Numbered from the stretch's first letter, positions 9,247 to 18,103 are shown. The stretch is DNA of 64,000 nt from Galbibacter orientalis DSM 19592 (GCF_000260115.1 NZ_JH651379.1:310001-374000), one strand, 5' to 3'. Notes: generated from the letters alone by a model not told the origin. Numbers and translations: made by a program.

Positions 9247-11067
9247 ATGGGATTAGTTACTGCAAAAGAAGTAGCACAAGTAATTAACGCAGATAAGTAT
9301 GGATTTTTAGGAACATTAAGTGGTTGGGCACTAATGAAAGTTCTAAACATATCTGCGATTAATAGAGTATACGATAAGCATAAAGAGAAGAAAGATTTAG
9401 AGTTTTTGAATGCTATTTTAGATGAGTTTGAAATTAATTTTGAAATTCCTAAAGAAGATTTAAAAAGACTTCCAAAAGATGGAGCATATATTACTATTTC
9501 CAACCATCCACTTGGTGGAATAGACGGGGTTTTATTACTTAAATTACTATTAGAGCAAAGGCCAGATTTTAAAATAATAGCAAATTTTCTATTACACAGA
9601 ATAAAGCCATTAGCGCCTTATATTATGCCTGTAAACCCATTTGAAGCTCATAAAGATGCTAAAAGTAGTGTTGCAGGTTTTAAGCAATCGTTGAAACACT
9701 TAAGAGAAGGGCATCCTTTAGGGATCTTCCCTGCTGGAGAAGTTTCTACCTATCGAGATGGAAAACTAATTGTAGACAGACCATGGGAAGAGGCTGCAAT
9801 GAAGCTTATTCAGCGTGCCGAAGTTCCTGTAGTACCGATTTATTTTCACGCAAAAAACAGTAAATTATTCTATCGTTTATCAAAACTGAATGATACGCTT
9901 AGAACCGCAAAATTACCTTCTGAAGTTTTAACGCAACGCAACAGAGTTATCCGTGTTAGAATTGGAAGACCTATTAGCGTTGAAGCACAACAAGAGCAAG
10001 AAAGTCTAGAGGATTTTACTGAGTTTCTTAGAAGAAAAACATATATGTTATCAAACGCTTTTGAAGAAGGACGTTTGTTTGATAAAGTACCTACAAGTTT
10101 TAAATTTCCACGCTCTCCTAAAGAAATTATTACTCCTGTGAGTAAAGAATTAATGGAGCGAGAGGTTAACGAATTAAGAGCGCTAGACTTACGTTTATTA
10201 CAAAGTAAAAACTATGAGGTTTTTCTCGCCAAGGCGAAACAAATGCCATATATCTTAAGAGAAATTGGCAGACTTAGAGAGATTACTTTTAGAGAAGTAG
10301 GCGAAGGTACCAATCAAGCTATAGATACCGATGAGTTTGATGAGTATTACCACCATTTGTTTTTATGGGACAGTGATGAAAAAGCCATTGTTGGAGCCTA
10401 TAGGATGGGAATGGGCTCGGAAATATTTAAGACAAAAGGAATTGATGGTTTTTATATGCAGGACTTGTTCAAATTTGAACCTGAGCTTCATAAAATGATG
10501 AGCGAATCCATAGAAATGGGTCGCGCATTTATTGTAAGCGATTATCAGCAAAAACCAATGCCTCTATTTTTACTCTGGAAAGGAATTGTACATACAACTT
10601 TAAGACATCCAGAGCACAAATATTTAATTGGAGGAGTGAGCATTAGCAATCAATTTTCTAATTTCTCCAAATCTTTAATGATTGAGTTTATGAAATCTCA
10701 TTATTGGGATCCGTACGTAGCTCAGTATATTAGTCCGAAAAAAGAGTTTAAAGTAAAATTAAAAGACGCAGACAAAGAGTTTGTTTTTGATGAAACAGAA
10801 GCCGACCTCAACAAATTTGATCGGATGATTGATGAAGTTGAACCAGGAAACTTAAGACTCCCTGTATTGATTAAAAAATACATTAAGCAGAATGCTAAAG
10901 TGGTGGCTTTTAATGTAGATCCACTCTTTAATAATTCTGTAGATGGACTTATGTATATAAAAATTGCAGATCTCCCAGAAAGCACCGTAAAACCAGTAAT
11001 GGAAGAATTCCAAGCAGAATTGGAACGAAAACATATGGAAGATTTAAATGGAAATGTAGAAGATTAA
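9247..11067 (+). CDS. Bifunctional acyltransferase (OlsF/GlsF-like aminolipid synthase)
   Basis: This 606-aa protein fuses two acyltransferase modules. The N-terminal part (about 1-290) is a PlsC/LPLAT-type O-acyltransferase with the HX4D motif in NHPLGGID and a FPAGEVS motif. The C-terminal part (about 310-560) is GNAT/OlsB-like, with FDEYYHHLFLWDS and IVGAYRMGMG. This order matches OlsF proteins, which make ornithine lipids in one chain, and related flavobacterial enzymes making glycine or flavolipin-type aminolipids. The amino acid head group cannot be told from sequence. It would act at the inner membrane using acyl-ACP. Confidence 0.85.
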   Translation: MGLVTAKEVAQVINADKYGFLGTLSGWALMKVLNISAINRVYDKHKEKKDLEFLNAILDEFEINFEIPKEDLKRLPKDGAYITISNHPLGGIDGVLLLKLLLEQRPDFKIIANFLLHRIKPLAPYIMPVNPFEAHKDAKSSVAGFKQSLKHLREGHPLGIFPAGEVSTYRDGKLIVDRPWEEAAMKLIQRAEVPVVPIYFHAKNSKLFYRLSKLNDTLRTAKLPSEVLTQRNRVIRVRIGRPISVEAQQEQESLEDFTEFLRRKTYMLSNAFEEGRLFDKVPTSFKFPRSPKEIITPVSKELMEREVNELRALDLRLLQSKNYEVFLAKAKQMPYILREIGRLREITFREVGEGTNQAIDTDEFDEYYHHLFLWDSDEKAIVGAYRMGMGSEIFKTKGIDGFYMQDLFKFEPELHKMMSESIEMGRAFIVSDYQQKPMPLFLLWKGIVHTTLRHPEHKYLIGGVSISNQFSNFSKSLMIEFMKSHYWDPYVAQYISPKKEFKVKLKDADKEFVFDETEADLNKFDRMIDEVEPGNLRLPVLIKKYIKQNAKVVAFNVDPLFNNSVDGLMYIKIADLPESTVKPVMEEFQAELERKHMEDLNGNVED

Positions 11068-11235
11068 AAACCTATGCTATCCAAAAACATATAAGTGACT
11101 GTAAATAATAGCACTTAAAAAAGTATAGTGTACCTTCCTGAACTTGTTATAGGATCTTTTCGATAGTTAGCTGTTTGAAACTTCGACAAGCTCCTTTGAC
11201 AACTAAAGAAAGTTTTTAATTTTTTTGTTTACAAA

Positions 11236-11559
11236 TTACATTGCCCCCTGTTGAGTTTCATTAAAAAAAGACCCTACAGATTGTTTTACCTCATATAGTT
11301 TATCAATATTGATACTATAACAGGTTTTTTTACCAATATGCTTCCCTATAATTAAGTCTACTTTTTTTAATTCTACCAAATGCTGAGAAATAGTAGCTTG
11401 GGCTAGATCTATATCTCTAACCATATCATTACAAATGCAATCTGGATTGTTGCTTATATATTGAAGTATAGCAATTCTGGCTGGGTGCCCCAACGCTTTA
11501 AACGTTTTGGAAAGTTTATTTTGCTCAAGTGTATGAGCTAACATTTTAGTAAACCCCAT
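11236..11559 (-). CDS. ArsR-family winged-helix transcriptional regulator
   Basis: This 107-aa protein has a typical ArsR HTH: KALGHPARIAILQYI, then AQATISQHLVELKKVDLI as the recognition helix, and a wing ending in KTCYSINIDKL. It contains cysteines (C40 region, NPDCICND) in the helix where metal-sensing ArsR members bind thiophilic ions, so metal or metalloid sensing is possible but not proven. No transporter or metal gene is adjacent. It is monocistronic with an exact TACATTTG -7 element upstream, beside the 11603-11764 element. Confidence 0.85.
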   Translation of the reverse strand: MGFTKMLAHTLEQNKLSKTFKALGHPARIAILQYISNNPDCICNDMVRDIDLAQATISQHLVELKKVDLIIGKHIGKKTCYSINIDKLYEVKQSVGSFFNETQQGAM

Positions 11560-11582
11560 AATAGTTGTATTTTCTTTTTTAG

Positions 11583-11590
11583 CAAATGTA
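11583..11590 (-). promoter_or_regulatory. -7 element TACATTTG of the ArsR gene
   Basis: An exact TAnnTTTG match on the minus strand, 23 nt upstream of the ATG. The region where a -33 element would be overlaps the left arm of the inverted-repeat element at 11603. Confidence 0.5.
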
Positions 11591-11602
11591 GTAATGGGGA
11601 AA

Positions 11603-11764
11603 TGAACTTATCTTGACTTTTTCTATTACCTACAAAATAGTCATTTTACCCTCTAATTTTGTATTTTTCTCGTACCGTAGCGATGCTATGCTCCTTCAAA
11701 AATACTTTATTAACGAATAAAAGCACTATTTTTCGCTCAAATACAAAAAGTCAAGATAAGTTCA
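11603..11764. mobile_element. MITE-like element with perfect 20-bp terminal inverted repeats
   Basis: Left arm 11603-11622 and right arm 11745-11764 are perfect reverse complements (TGAACTTATCTTGACTTTTT). The 122 bp between them is AT-rich, has no reading frame and holds a GTACCGTAGCGATGCTATGC stretch and partial inner symmetry (TTTTGTATTTTT versus AAATACAAAA). It fits a miniature inverted-repeat element or a long-stem regulatory structure. No clear target duplication was seen. Confidence 0.6.
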
Positions 11765-11770
11765 GTTATA

Positions 11771-11812
11771 AAAAATTAGTGCCTAAAAATAATAACAAAA
11801 GTTTTTAGGCAC
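11771..11812 (-). terminator. Rho-independent terminator for the TM2 gene
   Basis: Stem GTGCCTAAAAA (11779-11789) pairs with TTTTTAGGCAC (11802-11812). On the minus strand it is followed by a T-rich run, and it lies 15 nt past the stop codon. Confidence 0.75.
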
Positions 11813-11826
11813 CAATTCTATAGTAT

Positions 11827-12195
11827 TTAGAACCAAGGTTTTTTACCTACTTGGTATGTATTGTAAAATTCTTCGTCGGACTTTGTTAGATATATAATCC
11901 CTTCTATAAGACCAACTATTCCCATTAGACTAGCTCCTATTCCACAAGTAAAAGCTCCCAAAACTATTGTTACTGCCAACATAATAATTCCTTCCTTATT
12001 ATATCCCAGAATAAATTTATGAATTCCTAAACTTCCTAAAACAACAGCTAAAATTCCTGCTAATATTTTTTTATTATCCTGACTATTAACTGCTTCTCGT
12101 GCATTTGTTGTAAACTCATTTGCTGTTTTCTTTGCATCGTTAGCAAAGTTTTCTGCGTTTTCCTCAAAAGAACCTTTGTCGTTAGTATCGCTCAT
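11827..12195 (-). CDS. TM2 domain-containing membrane protein
   Basis: This 122-aa protein has a polar N-terminal half rich in Asn, Glu and Lys, then a TM2 domain from about residue 43: a first membrane segment ILAGILAVVLGSLGIHKF, the GIHKFILGYNKEGI turn, and a second segment ending in MGIVGLIEGIIYL. TM2 proteins sit in the cytoplasmic membrane of many bacteria; their role is not established. The gene is alone between a MITE-like element and the DUF1801 gene. Confidence 0.85.
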   Translation of the reverse strand: MSDTNDKGSFEENAENFANDAKKTANEFTTNAREAVNSQDNKKILAGILAVVLGSLGIHKFILGYNKEGIIMLAVTIVLGAFTCGIGASLMGIVGLIEGIIYLTKSDEEFYNTYQVGKKPWF

Positions 12196-12293
12196 TATAT
12201 TTTTTTTTAAAATTGGTTTAGTAAGCTAAATTAACAAAAATAGTCTCAAGAACATAACCTTAAATCGTTTTATTACACTGTTTTGTGTTTAAA

Positions 12294-12758
12294 TTACCTT
12301 TTCTTAAAGTTTTTTTCATATAAGGAAATCCATTCTTCAACATTCATCTTTTTCATTAATTCAGAAATTAATTCAAAAGGAATCTGTTCAAATTTCTTAA
12401 ATCGTACGCAACTCTTTCCCATATCCAGTTTTATATTGGTATGCTTTGGATATTCTTTTACAAACCAATTATAAATATTTTTATCAGCATAAATTCCAGA
12501 ATGATAAAGTGCAATATGATTTTTTTGAGAGGCTATATTTATAAAAGGAAGAGGCAACTCTGGATTGCAATGGTAGCCACTAGGGTAGATAGCATGTGGA
12601 ACTACATATCCTATCATTCCATAACTCATAGTTTCTTCTAAGCCTTTTGGTAGATTTTTTAAAATAACGTTTCGTAGCTTCTCAAAAGCCTCCTTCCTAT
12701 CTGCAGGAACGGCTTTTAAATATTCTTGAACTGTATCTACGTCTAGTTTCACTATCAA
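12294..12758 (-). CDS. DUF1801 (YdhG-like) protein
   Basis: This 154-aa cytosolic protein starts with VQEYLKAVPADRKEAFEKLRNVI and has ETMSYGMIGYVV and NHIALYHSG motifs, a pattern typical of DUF1801/YdhG-fold proteins. In this family the conserved (E/P)xMSYGMP-like motif and a histidine-rich strand are the hallmarks. Biochemical function is unknown. The gene stands 44 nt upstream-side of the dehydrogenase gene on the same strand. Confidence 0.85.
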   Translation of the reverse strand: MIVKLDVDTVQEYLKAVPADRKEAFEKLRNVILKNLPKGLEETMSYGMIGYVVPHAIYPSGYHCNPELPLPFINIASQKNHIALYHSGIYADKNIYNWFVKEYPKHTNIKLDMGKSCVRFKKFEQIPFELISELMKKMNVEEWISLYEKNFKKR

Positions 12759-12802
12759 AAATTTACATCTACTTTCAACCTAAATTAGTTGCTTCTTCTA
12801 AG

Positions 12803-13738
12803 TTAAGAAAATTCTGCTTTAATCTTATCTACAATTGTTTGCGCTAATTTTTCTTTACTTTCTATAGTCCAACCAGCAATATGTGGTGTTAATAAAACAT
12901 TATCCGAAGCTATTAAATACCTTAATGCTTTTGGCATTTCATCAGAAAATAAATTCTCAAAAGATGCTTTTTCATATTCCAAAACATCCAATCCTGCGCC
13001 CAATATTTTTCCAGATTTTAAGGCCTCTACTAAATCGGAAGTCACCACACTTTTCCCTCGGGCCGTATTTATAAACCAAAACGATTTTTGAAAAGAATCT
13101 ATAAATTCTTTGTTTACCATCCCCATCGTTTCTGGAGTTTGCGGAGTATGTAAACTCACCACATCTACCTTTTTCTTAAACTCAAGAATTCCCACTTGGC
13201 GGGCATTATCATCGCTCACTCCTCCTACAATATCATAACAAAGTACATCTACATCAAAGCCTTTTAACTTTTTAGCAAAAGCTTTTCCCATGTTTCCATA
13301 CCCAATAATCCCTACGGTTTTTCCTTCAAGCTCTAAGCCTCTATTTTTTTCTCTTTTCCACATTCCATTACGCACTTCTTTATCCGCTCTATTTAGGTTA
13401 TTAAATAAAGACAATAACATTCCCAAAGCCTGCTCCCCAACAGCATTTCTATTTCCTTCTGGCGCATTAAAAAGTTTTATACCTAATTCCTTAGCAACCT
13501 CCATATTGATGTTTTCCAATCCAGCACCAACCCGTCCAATAAATTTTAGCTTGGTTGCCTTTCTTAAAAACTGTTCATCAATACGTATTCTGCTTCGAAT
13601 AATAATTCCATCGTAATTATGAATCTTATTTTCCACTTCTTCTTGATTGGAGTTGTAATCTGTCTCGTTATCAAAACCTGCTTCTGCTAATTGCTCTATA
13701 AGTAGTGGATGATTTGTATCTAAATGAAGTACCTTCAT
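12803..13738 (-). CDS. D-2-hydroxyacid dehydrogenase (phosphoglycerate dehydrogenase-like)
   Basis: This 311-aa NAD-dependent oxidoreductase carries the Rossmann motif GIIGYGNMGKAFA, the NTARGKSVV segment with the catalytic Arg, a conserved Glu region and LTPHIAGWT with the catalytic His. It lacks the C-terminal ACT domain of long SerA proteins. It could be the 3-phosphoglycerate dehydrogenase of serine synthesis in its short form, or act on another 2-hydroxyacid. No serine-pathway gene such as serC is adjacent to decide this. Confidence 0.87.
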   Translation of the reverse strand: MKVLHLDTNHPLLIEQLAEAGFDNETDYNSNQEEVENKIHNYDGIIIRSRIRIDEQFLRKATKLKFIGRVGAGLENINMEVAKELGIKLFNAPEGNRNAVGEQALGMLLSLFNNLNRADKEVRNGMWKREKNRGLELEGKTVGIIGYGNMGKAFAKKLKGFDVDVLCYDIVGGVSDDNARQVGILEFKKKVDVVSLHTPQTPETMGMVNKEFIDSFQKSFWFINTARGKSVVTSDLVEALKSGKILGAGLDVLEYEKASFENLFSDEMPKALRYLIASDNVLLTPHIAGWTIESKEKLAQTIVDKIKAEFS

Positions 13739-13947
13739 TATCTTAAAATTTTAATTCCTCTTTAGGGGTTTATTATTTTCTAATAAAAACTAAGACTCGG
13801 CAATATGAATTCTCTTGTACTGAATAGCTCGCAATCACTTCAAAAACCAATAGTTTAGTATTAGTTACAAAGGTAAACTTTAATTAAAATTAAACGAAAA
13901 ACATGTAAGTATTAAATAGCAAGGAAAGGTATAAAAGCCTTAAAACT

Positions 13948-14418
13948 CTAATGAACTACTTTATAATGGTTTTTAATAATGCTTCTTAAAGTTGTAATTC
14001 TTTTCTCTTGGGTTTTAAACCGTTGAGACATATCTTCTTTTAAACTTTCTGATACCTCTTCTTTAATAAGGGCAGCTATTACAAAAGCATTTCTTTCTTC
14101 TAGAGCCAGTGCTTTTTTAAATAAATAAGCGCTACCATCTTTTACTATAAGCAAATTAAGAGCTAAGATGCTTATATATACAGAAACCTGAGTATGAGCC
14201 TTTACAAGAGCTAGCTTTTGTTTATTCATAAAAGAATCATACATATCTAAACAAAAATCATTCTTAGTAAAAAAGCTTTCCTCATAAAAGATTTTAAGCT
14301 CCGAAGGAGAGATATAATATTGACATTCATTATACGTCTCTTTCAGCTTGCAGTTAATAACATACAGCTCAATAATATTTTTCTGTGTGTTCTTATTATA
14401 TGACTTAAATTCTTTCAT
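13948..14418 (-). CDS. Hypothetical protein (156 aa)
   Basis: I do not recognise this protein. It is helical and rich in Lys, Glu and Tyr, with no signal peptide and one moderately hydrophobic stretch (SVYISILALNLLIV) that could be a buried helix. It has three cysteines near the N-terminus (C28, C37, C57). A terminator-like hairpin with a seven-T run ends just before its ATG, which is unusual. It is flanked by non-coding DNA on both sides. Confidence 0.55.
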   Translation of the reverse strand: MKEFKSYNKNTQKNIIELYVINCKLKETYNECQYYISPSELKIFYEESFFTKNDFCLDMYDSFMNKQKLALVKAHTQVSVYISILALNLLIVKDGSAYLFKKALALEERNAFVIAALIKEEVSESLKEDMSQRFKTQEKRITTLRSIIKNHYKVVH

Positions 14419-14420
14419 AA

Positions 14421-14450
14421 AAAAATTCCCTAAGGAGGCTCTTAGGGATT
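14421..14450 (-). terminator. Terminator-like hairpin directly before a start codon
   Basis: On the minus strand CCCTAAG (14441-14447) pairs with CTTAGGG (14428-14434), then AATTTTTTT runs into the ATG of 13948-14418. It may end mgtE transcription or act as an attenuator. The rest of 14451-14779 shows no gene, only AT-rich sequence. Confidence 0.55.
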
Positions 14451-14779
14451 ATAATTTAGGTAAAAATAATATAAGTAAGTATATGAGAGAAAATTTTTTA
14501 CGATTTTTAACATTCTTTTCGTCAAACAACAATTTTTCCTACATCAAACACATTTAAAAACCATTAATGTCCGAGTAAAAATACAAAACCACTTCGCTAT
14601 AAGAAAAAAGACTAAATCTTAACTATCAAAGAATAAGCAGTTTAAAAAAACAACATTCCTAAAATCGTATTTTTATTCATTTTTTATTAATAGCAAGGAG
14701 TCTATCTTAAAAACCTCATTTAAACCTTGATATAAGTGAAGCCCAATAAATTCCGTTAACTTTTATCGAACAACAATAA

Positions 14780-16135
14780 TTAAAACCCTAAAATCAGCTT
14801 AGCTATTGTAAAATATATCAATATCCCAAAAACGTCATTGCTGGTTGTAATAAAGGGCCCTGTAGCAACCGCTGGATCAATTCCCTTTTTATCTAAAAAA
14901 ATAGGCACAAAAGTTCCAATAATTGCTGCAATTATAATAACAGTTACTAAAGCTATTCCAATAGTAGCAGAAACTAAATAAGACGTTTCAAACAAAAAAT
15001 GACTAATTAAAAGTACTACAAATGCAATTGCTATTCCATTGGTTAAGGCTAAGAAAAACTCCTTAATCAACCTATGTAACATTTCTCCTCTAATAGTATC
15101 GTTTGCCAATCCTTGCACTACAATTGCAGAAGATTGAACCCCCATATTCCCTGCTGTTCCTTGTATTAAAGGCACAAATATTAATAATTCTGGATAGGTC
15201 CCCATAGCCCCTTGAAAACCATTAATTATACTCGCAGCACCCAGTCCGCCCAACATCCCAATAAGCAACCATGGTAAACGTGCTTTGGTTAGTTCCCAAA
15301 CGCCATCATCTGCTTCTACATCTTGCGTAATACCTGCCGCCAATTGGTAATCTTTTTCTGCTTCCTCTCTAATTACATCTACTATATCATCAATGGTAAT
15401 TCGTCCAACCAATCTTCCTAGTTCGTCAATTACTGGCACAGCTTCCAAATCGTACTTCGACATTAATCGTGCTACGTCTTCCCCCTTATCATTTACGGTT
15501 ACATAATCAACTTTCGGAATATAAACACTACTTATTTCAGCTTTTGTAGAAGTGGTCAACAAATCTTTTAAAGACAGTCGCCCTTTTAATTTATCATCAT
15601 TATCTACCACATAAATAGAATGTACTCTAGTTACATTTTCCGCCTGTCTGCGCATTTCTTTTACACAGGTAAGCACGTTCCAATTTTCATTAACTTTTAC
15701 AAGCTCTTTTGCCATTAATCCCCCAGCAGAATCCTCATCATAACGCAAAAGCTCCACAATATGGCGCGCATGATCCTTATCGTCGATCTGAGCAATAATT
15801 TCATTCACTCGCTCATCTGGAAGCTCTGCAATAATATCTGCAGCATCATCCGTATCAAGCTCGCTAATCTCCTCTGCAATCTCTTTTGCCGAAAGGTTTC
15901 CTAAAATCTGCTCTCGGATATCCTCATCAAGTTCGGTAAGAATATCAGAAGTTTTCTCACTATCGAGTAACTTTATAATATAAGTAGCCTCATCCAAGTT
16001 TAACTCATGGATAATCTCTGCAATATCGGCATAATGAAAATCTTCCATCATATCCAACAACGTAACATCCCCATTAGTCTCAATAAGGTGTTCAATCTGC
16101 TCTATGAGCTCTTCGCTTAGCTTAAATGGAATCAT
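14780..16135 (-). CDS. mgtE: MgtE-type magnesium transporter
   Basis: This 451-aa inner-membrane Mg2+ channel shows the standard layout. The N-terminal helical domain (to about 130) contains repeats such as AEEISELDTDDAADIIAELPDERV. Two CBS domains follow (about 135-255), with GRLSLKDLLT and GRITIDDIVDVI. Five membrane segments fill 280-451 and include the pore motif region PLIQGTAGNMGVQSSAI and the conserved DVFGILIYF end. In this family Mg2+ binding to the acidic cytosolic domain closes the pore. It lies 116 nt from rsmA, separated by a structured repeat. Confidence 0.95.
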   Translation of the reverse strand: MIPFKLSEELIEQIEHLIETNGDVTLLDMMEDFHYADIAEIIHELNLDEATYIIKLLDSEKTSDILTELDEDIREQILGNLSAKEIAEEISELDTDDAADIIAELPDERVNEIIAQIDDKDHARHIVELLRYDEDSAGGLMAKELVKVNENWNVLTCVKEMRRQAENVTRVHSIYVVDNDDKLKGRLSLKDLLTTSTKAEISSVYIPKVDYVTVNDKGEDVARLMSKYDLEAVPVIDELGRLVGRITIDDIVDVIREEAEKDYQLAAGITQDVEADDGVWELTKARLPWLLIGMLGGLGAASIINGFQGAMGTYPELLIFVPLIQGTAGNMGVQSSAIVVQGLANDTIRGEMLHRLIKEFFLALTNGIAIAFVVLLISHFLFETSYLVSATIGIALVTVIIIAAIIGTFVPIFLDKKGIDPAVATGPFITTSNDVFGILIYFTIAKLILGF

Positions 16136-16153
16136 TTTTTACTTTTGTATTTT

Positions 16154-16246
16154 GGGCGCACGTCCATAAAAATGGCCGCCGGGCTATCCGCTATATCTCA
16201 GCCATACTTTGTATGGGCTGAGGATGCCGCTCCTATCCCTTGCGCA
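16154..16246. repeat. Structured dispersed repeat of the GGGCG...GGGCTATCCGC...GGATGCCGC type
   Basis: The 93-bp GC-rich block between rsmA and mgtE starts with GGGCGCACG, contains CCGGGCTATCCGC and ends with GGATGCCGCTCCTATCCCTTGCGC. Its middle forms a hairpin (TCAGCCATAC with GTATGGGCTGA). I recall similar blocks as dispersed intergenic repeats in flavobacterial genomes. It is far more GC-rich than its surroundings. Confidence 0.6.
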
Positions 16247-16251
16247 GATTA

Positions 16252-17115
16252 CTACAAATCTTTTTCTATTCTAACAGTAAGTAATATAAAGTCGTCAACA
16301 CTCATTTGTTCTGGTCTCCTATCAAATATAGTGTCTTCTTTTAAATTATCACTCAGCTCAAATGTTTTTAAACTGTTACGCAATGTTTTTCTTCGTTGAC
16401 CAAAAGCCGACTTAACTACTCTAAAGAATAATTTTTCATCACATGGAAGCGAATAATCTTCTTTTCGTATCAATCTCAAAACTCCCGATTGTACTTTTGG
16501 CGGCGGATTAAAAACTTCTGGTGCTACGGTAAATAAATATTCCGCATCATAAAAAGCTTGTACCAAAACCGATAAAATTCCGTAGGTTTTATTGCCTTCC
16601 TTTTCACATATCCTAGCAGCAACCTCCTTCTGAAACATCCCTGTAAATTCAGGAATCTGATCTCGAAGTTCTAGCGCTTTAAAAACTATTTGAGAAGATA
16701 TATTATAAGGAAAATTTCCTGTAATAGCAAACAAATCTTCTCCAAATAATAAGGAAGTATCATACTTTAAAAAATCGGCCTCAATTACCTTAAAATCTTT
16801 TTTGATGCTTGCAGGACGAGGATGCTCTAATAAGAAATTTTGTTGTAAATAAACAATAGATTCGCTATCAAGATCCATTGCAATAAGGTCTATATCCTTC
16901 TGTAGTAAATATTTAGTTAAGACACCAGTTCCTGGACCTATCTCCAATACTTTACTGTAATTATTTAGCGTTAAAGTGTCTCCTATTTGTTTTGCAACTT
17001 CCTCATCTTTTAAAAAGTGCTGCCCTAAATGCTTTTTTGCTTTTACTGGCGAACTATTGTCTACATTAGACTTTTTATAAGGTTTGTGCTCAAACTTCTT
17101 ATTTTTCTTACTCAT
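16252..17115 (-). CDS. rsmA: 16S rRNA (adenine(1518)-N(6)/adenine(1519)-N(6))-dimethyltransferase
   Basis: RsmA/KsgA dimethylates two adjacent adenines near the 3' end of 16S rRNA during 30S maturation. The 287-aa protein has the family entry motif [18 protein letters not shown]-binding [11 protein letters not shown], and the catalytic [10 protein letters not shown] (NLPY-type) motif, with a C-terminal helical domain including [12 protein letters not shown]. The first 25 residues are a basic extension ([13 protein letters not shown]) not present in all homologues. It is followed by a repeat and mgtE. Confidence 0.96.
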   Translation of the reverse strand: MSKKNKKFEHKPYKKSNVDNSSPVKAKKHLGQHFLKDEEVAKQIGDTLTLNNYSKVLEIGPGTGVLTKYLLQKDIDLIAMDLDSESIVYLQQNFLLEHPRPASIKKDFKVIEADFLKYDTSLLFGEDLFAITGNFPYNISSQIVFKALELRDQIPEFTGMFQKEVAARICEKEGNKTYGILSVLVQAFYDAEYLFTVAPEVFNPPPKVQSGVLRLIRKEDYSLPCDEKLFFRVVKSAFGQRRKTLRNSLKTFELSDNLKEDTIFDRRPEQMSVDDFILLTVRIEKDL

Positions 17116-17141
17116 AGCCTTGCATTATGCTAAGAAAGCTT

Positions 17142-17453
17142 TTAATGCTCGCTTACAATTTCTAATTCTGTTCTAAAGGAAACTAATTTATTTGCAAATT
17201 TCCCTAAGGCTTTACTTCTTAAATTCTCTGCATCTTCCGCATAATAACGCTGTAAAGTGGCTTTATCTTTAGTATAATATTGTACAGAGTAAGTAATTCC
17301 TCCCATCTCTTCTTCCACCAAGACACGCGTCATTATAGCTTTGCTAAATTTTCCTGTTGCTATCATCTCCGGAATATGAACTTCTTTCATCCATAGCAAC
17401 CACGCTTCATGAGATTGCTCTTCTATATTTGTTGTTACGTTATATATATACAT
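17142..17453 (-). CDS. DUF4286 family protein
   Basis: This 103-aa protein (MYIYNVTTNIEEQSHEAWLLW then KEVHIPEMIATGKF) matches the DUF4286 pattern, a small ferredoxin-like-fold family found in Bacteroidota, often beside rsmA. Function is unknown. The ATG follows directly on a heptanucleotide tandem repeat that occupies its upstream region, so expression might vary with repeat number. It lies 26 nt before rsmA on the same strand and may be co-transcribed. Confidence 0.85.
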   Translation of the reverse strand: MYIYNVTTNIEEQSHEAWLLWMKEVHIPEMIATGKFSKAIMTRVLVEEEMGGITYSVQYYTKDKATLQRYYAEDAENLRSKALGKFANKLVSFRTELEIVSEH

Positions 17454-17456
17454 GTA

Positions 17457-17495
17457 TTCAGTGTTCAGTGTTCAGTGTTCAGTGTTCAGTGTTCA
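17457..17495. repeat. Heptamer tandem repeat (TTCAGTG x5 and a partial unit)
   Basis: Five perfect 7-bp units plus four further matching bases start 3 nt upstream of the DUF4286 start codon. The repeats occupy the place of the ribosome-binding region of that gene. Confidence 0.9.
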
Positions 17496-17620
17496 AAATT
17501 AAGCATCTTAGCGCTAATTTCTCTTTTTAAAAAGAAACTTTTCAAATCTATTCCTTTGAGGCTCCTCCAAGTTAAGTCGGCACGCAAACCCTAACAATAC
17601 TCATAAGAAAACAACTTAAT

Positions 17621-18103
17621 TTATTTTGAAGAGGCTTTTAACTTTTTGGCTACACCATCATAATAATCTTGTGTTACTACCTCCGTCCAAGTTGTTGGCT
17701 GTTCTCCACTATAAAACGCCAAGTATGTTACATCACTATCCTTGGAAGAAGAATGCCAATGTTCTATATTTTTTTCGCACTTAATTAGATCACCTTCTTT
17801 TAGAATTACAGCCTCTTTTCCTCTTTCTTGGTAATATGCTTCTCCATCCACAATTATTAAAACTTGTGCAGAACTATGTTTATGCCAATCCAAAGTTGAG
17901 TTAGCCTTAAAGGTTGCTTTTGTAATGTTATAGCCCAATTCTGTATCATCATGAATAATAGCATTTAACCAAGCCTCTCCAATATAATGAGTGTTTGGCG
18001 CTTTTGTCCCCTCCGTAAGATATGAGGAAACATTATATTCAGAATCTTGAGAAAACCCCAATAATGAGGCTAAAATAAACAGTGTTAAAATTGAATTTTT
18101 CAT
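17621..18103 (-). CDS. Secreted cupin-domain protein
   Basis: At 160 aa, it starts at the internal ATG giving MKNSILTLFILASLLGFSQ, a clear signal peptide with a Bacteroidota-type FSQ end; an upstream in-frame ATG at 18163 would add 20 residues and bury the signal. The cupin core has motif 1 WHKHSSAQVLIIVDGEAYYQ and motif 2 GDLIKCEKNIEHWHSS, with the usual metal-ligand histidines. It is likely a periplasmic metal-binding cupin; substrate unknown. No obvious operon partner is present. Confidence 0.83.
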   Translation of the reverse strand: MKNSILTLFILASLLGFSQDSEYNVSSYLTEGTKAPNTHYIGEAWLNAIIHDDTELGYNITKATFKANSTLDWHKHSSAQVLIIVDGEAYYQERGKEAVILKEGDLIKCEKNIEHWHSSSKDSDVTYLAFYSGEQPTTWTEVVTQDYYDGVAKKLKASSK

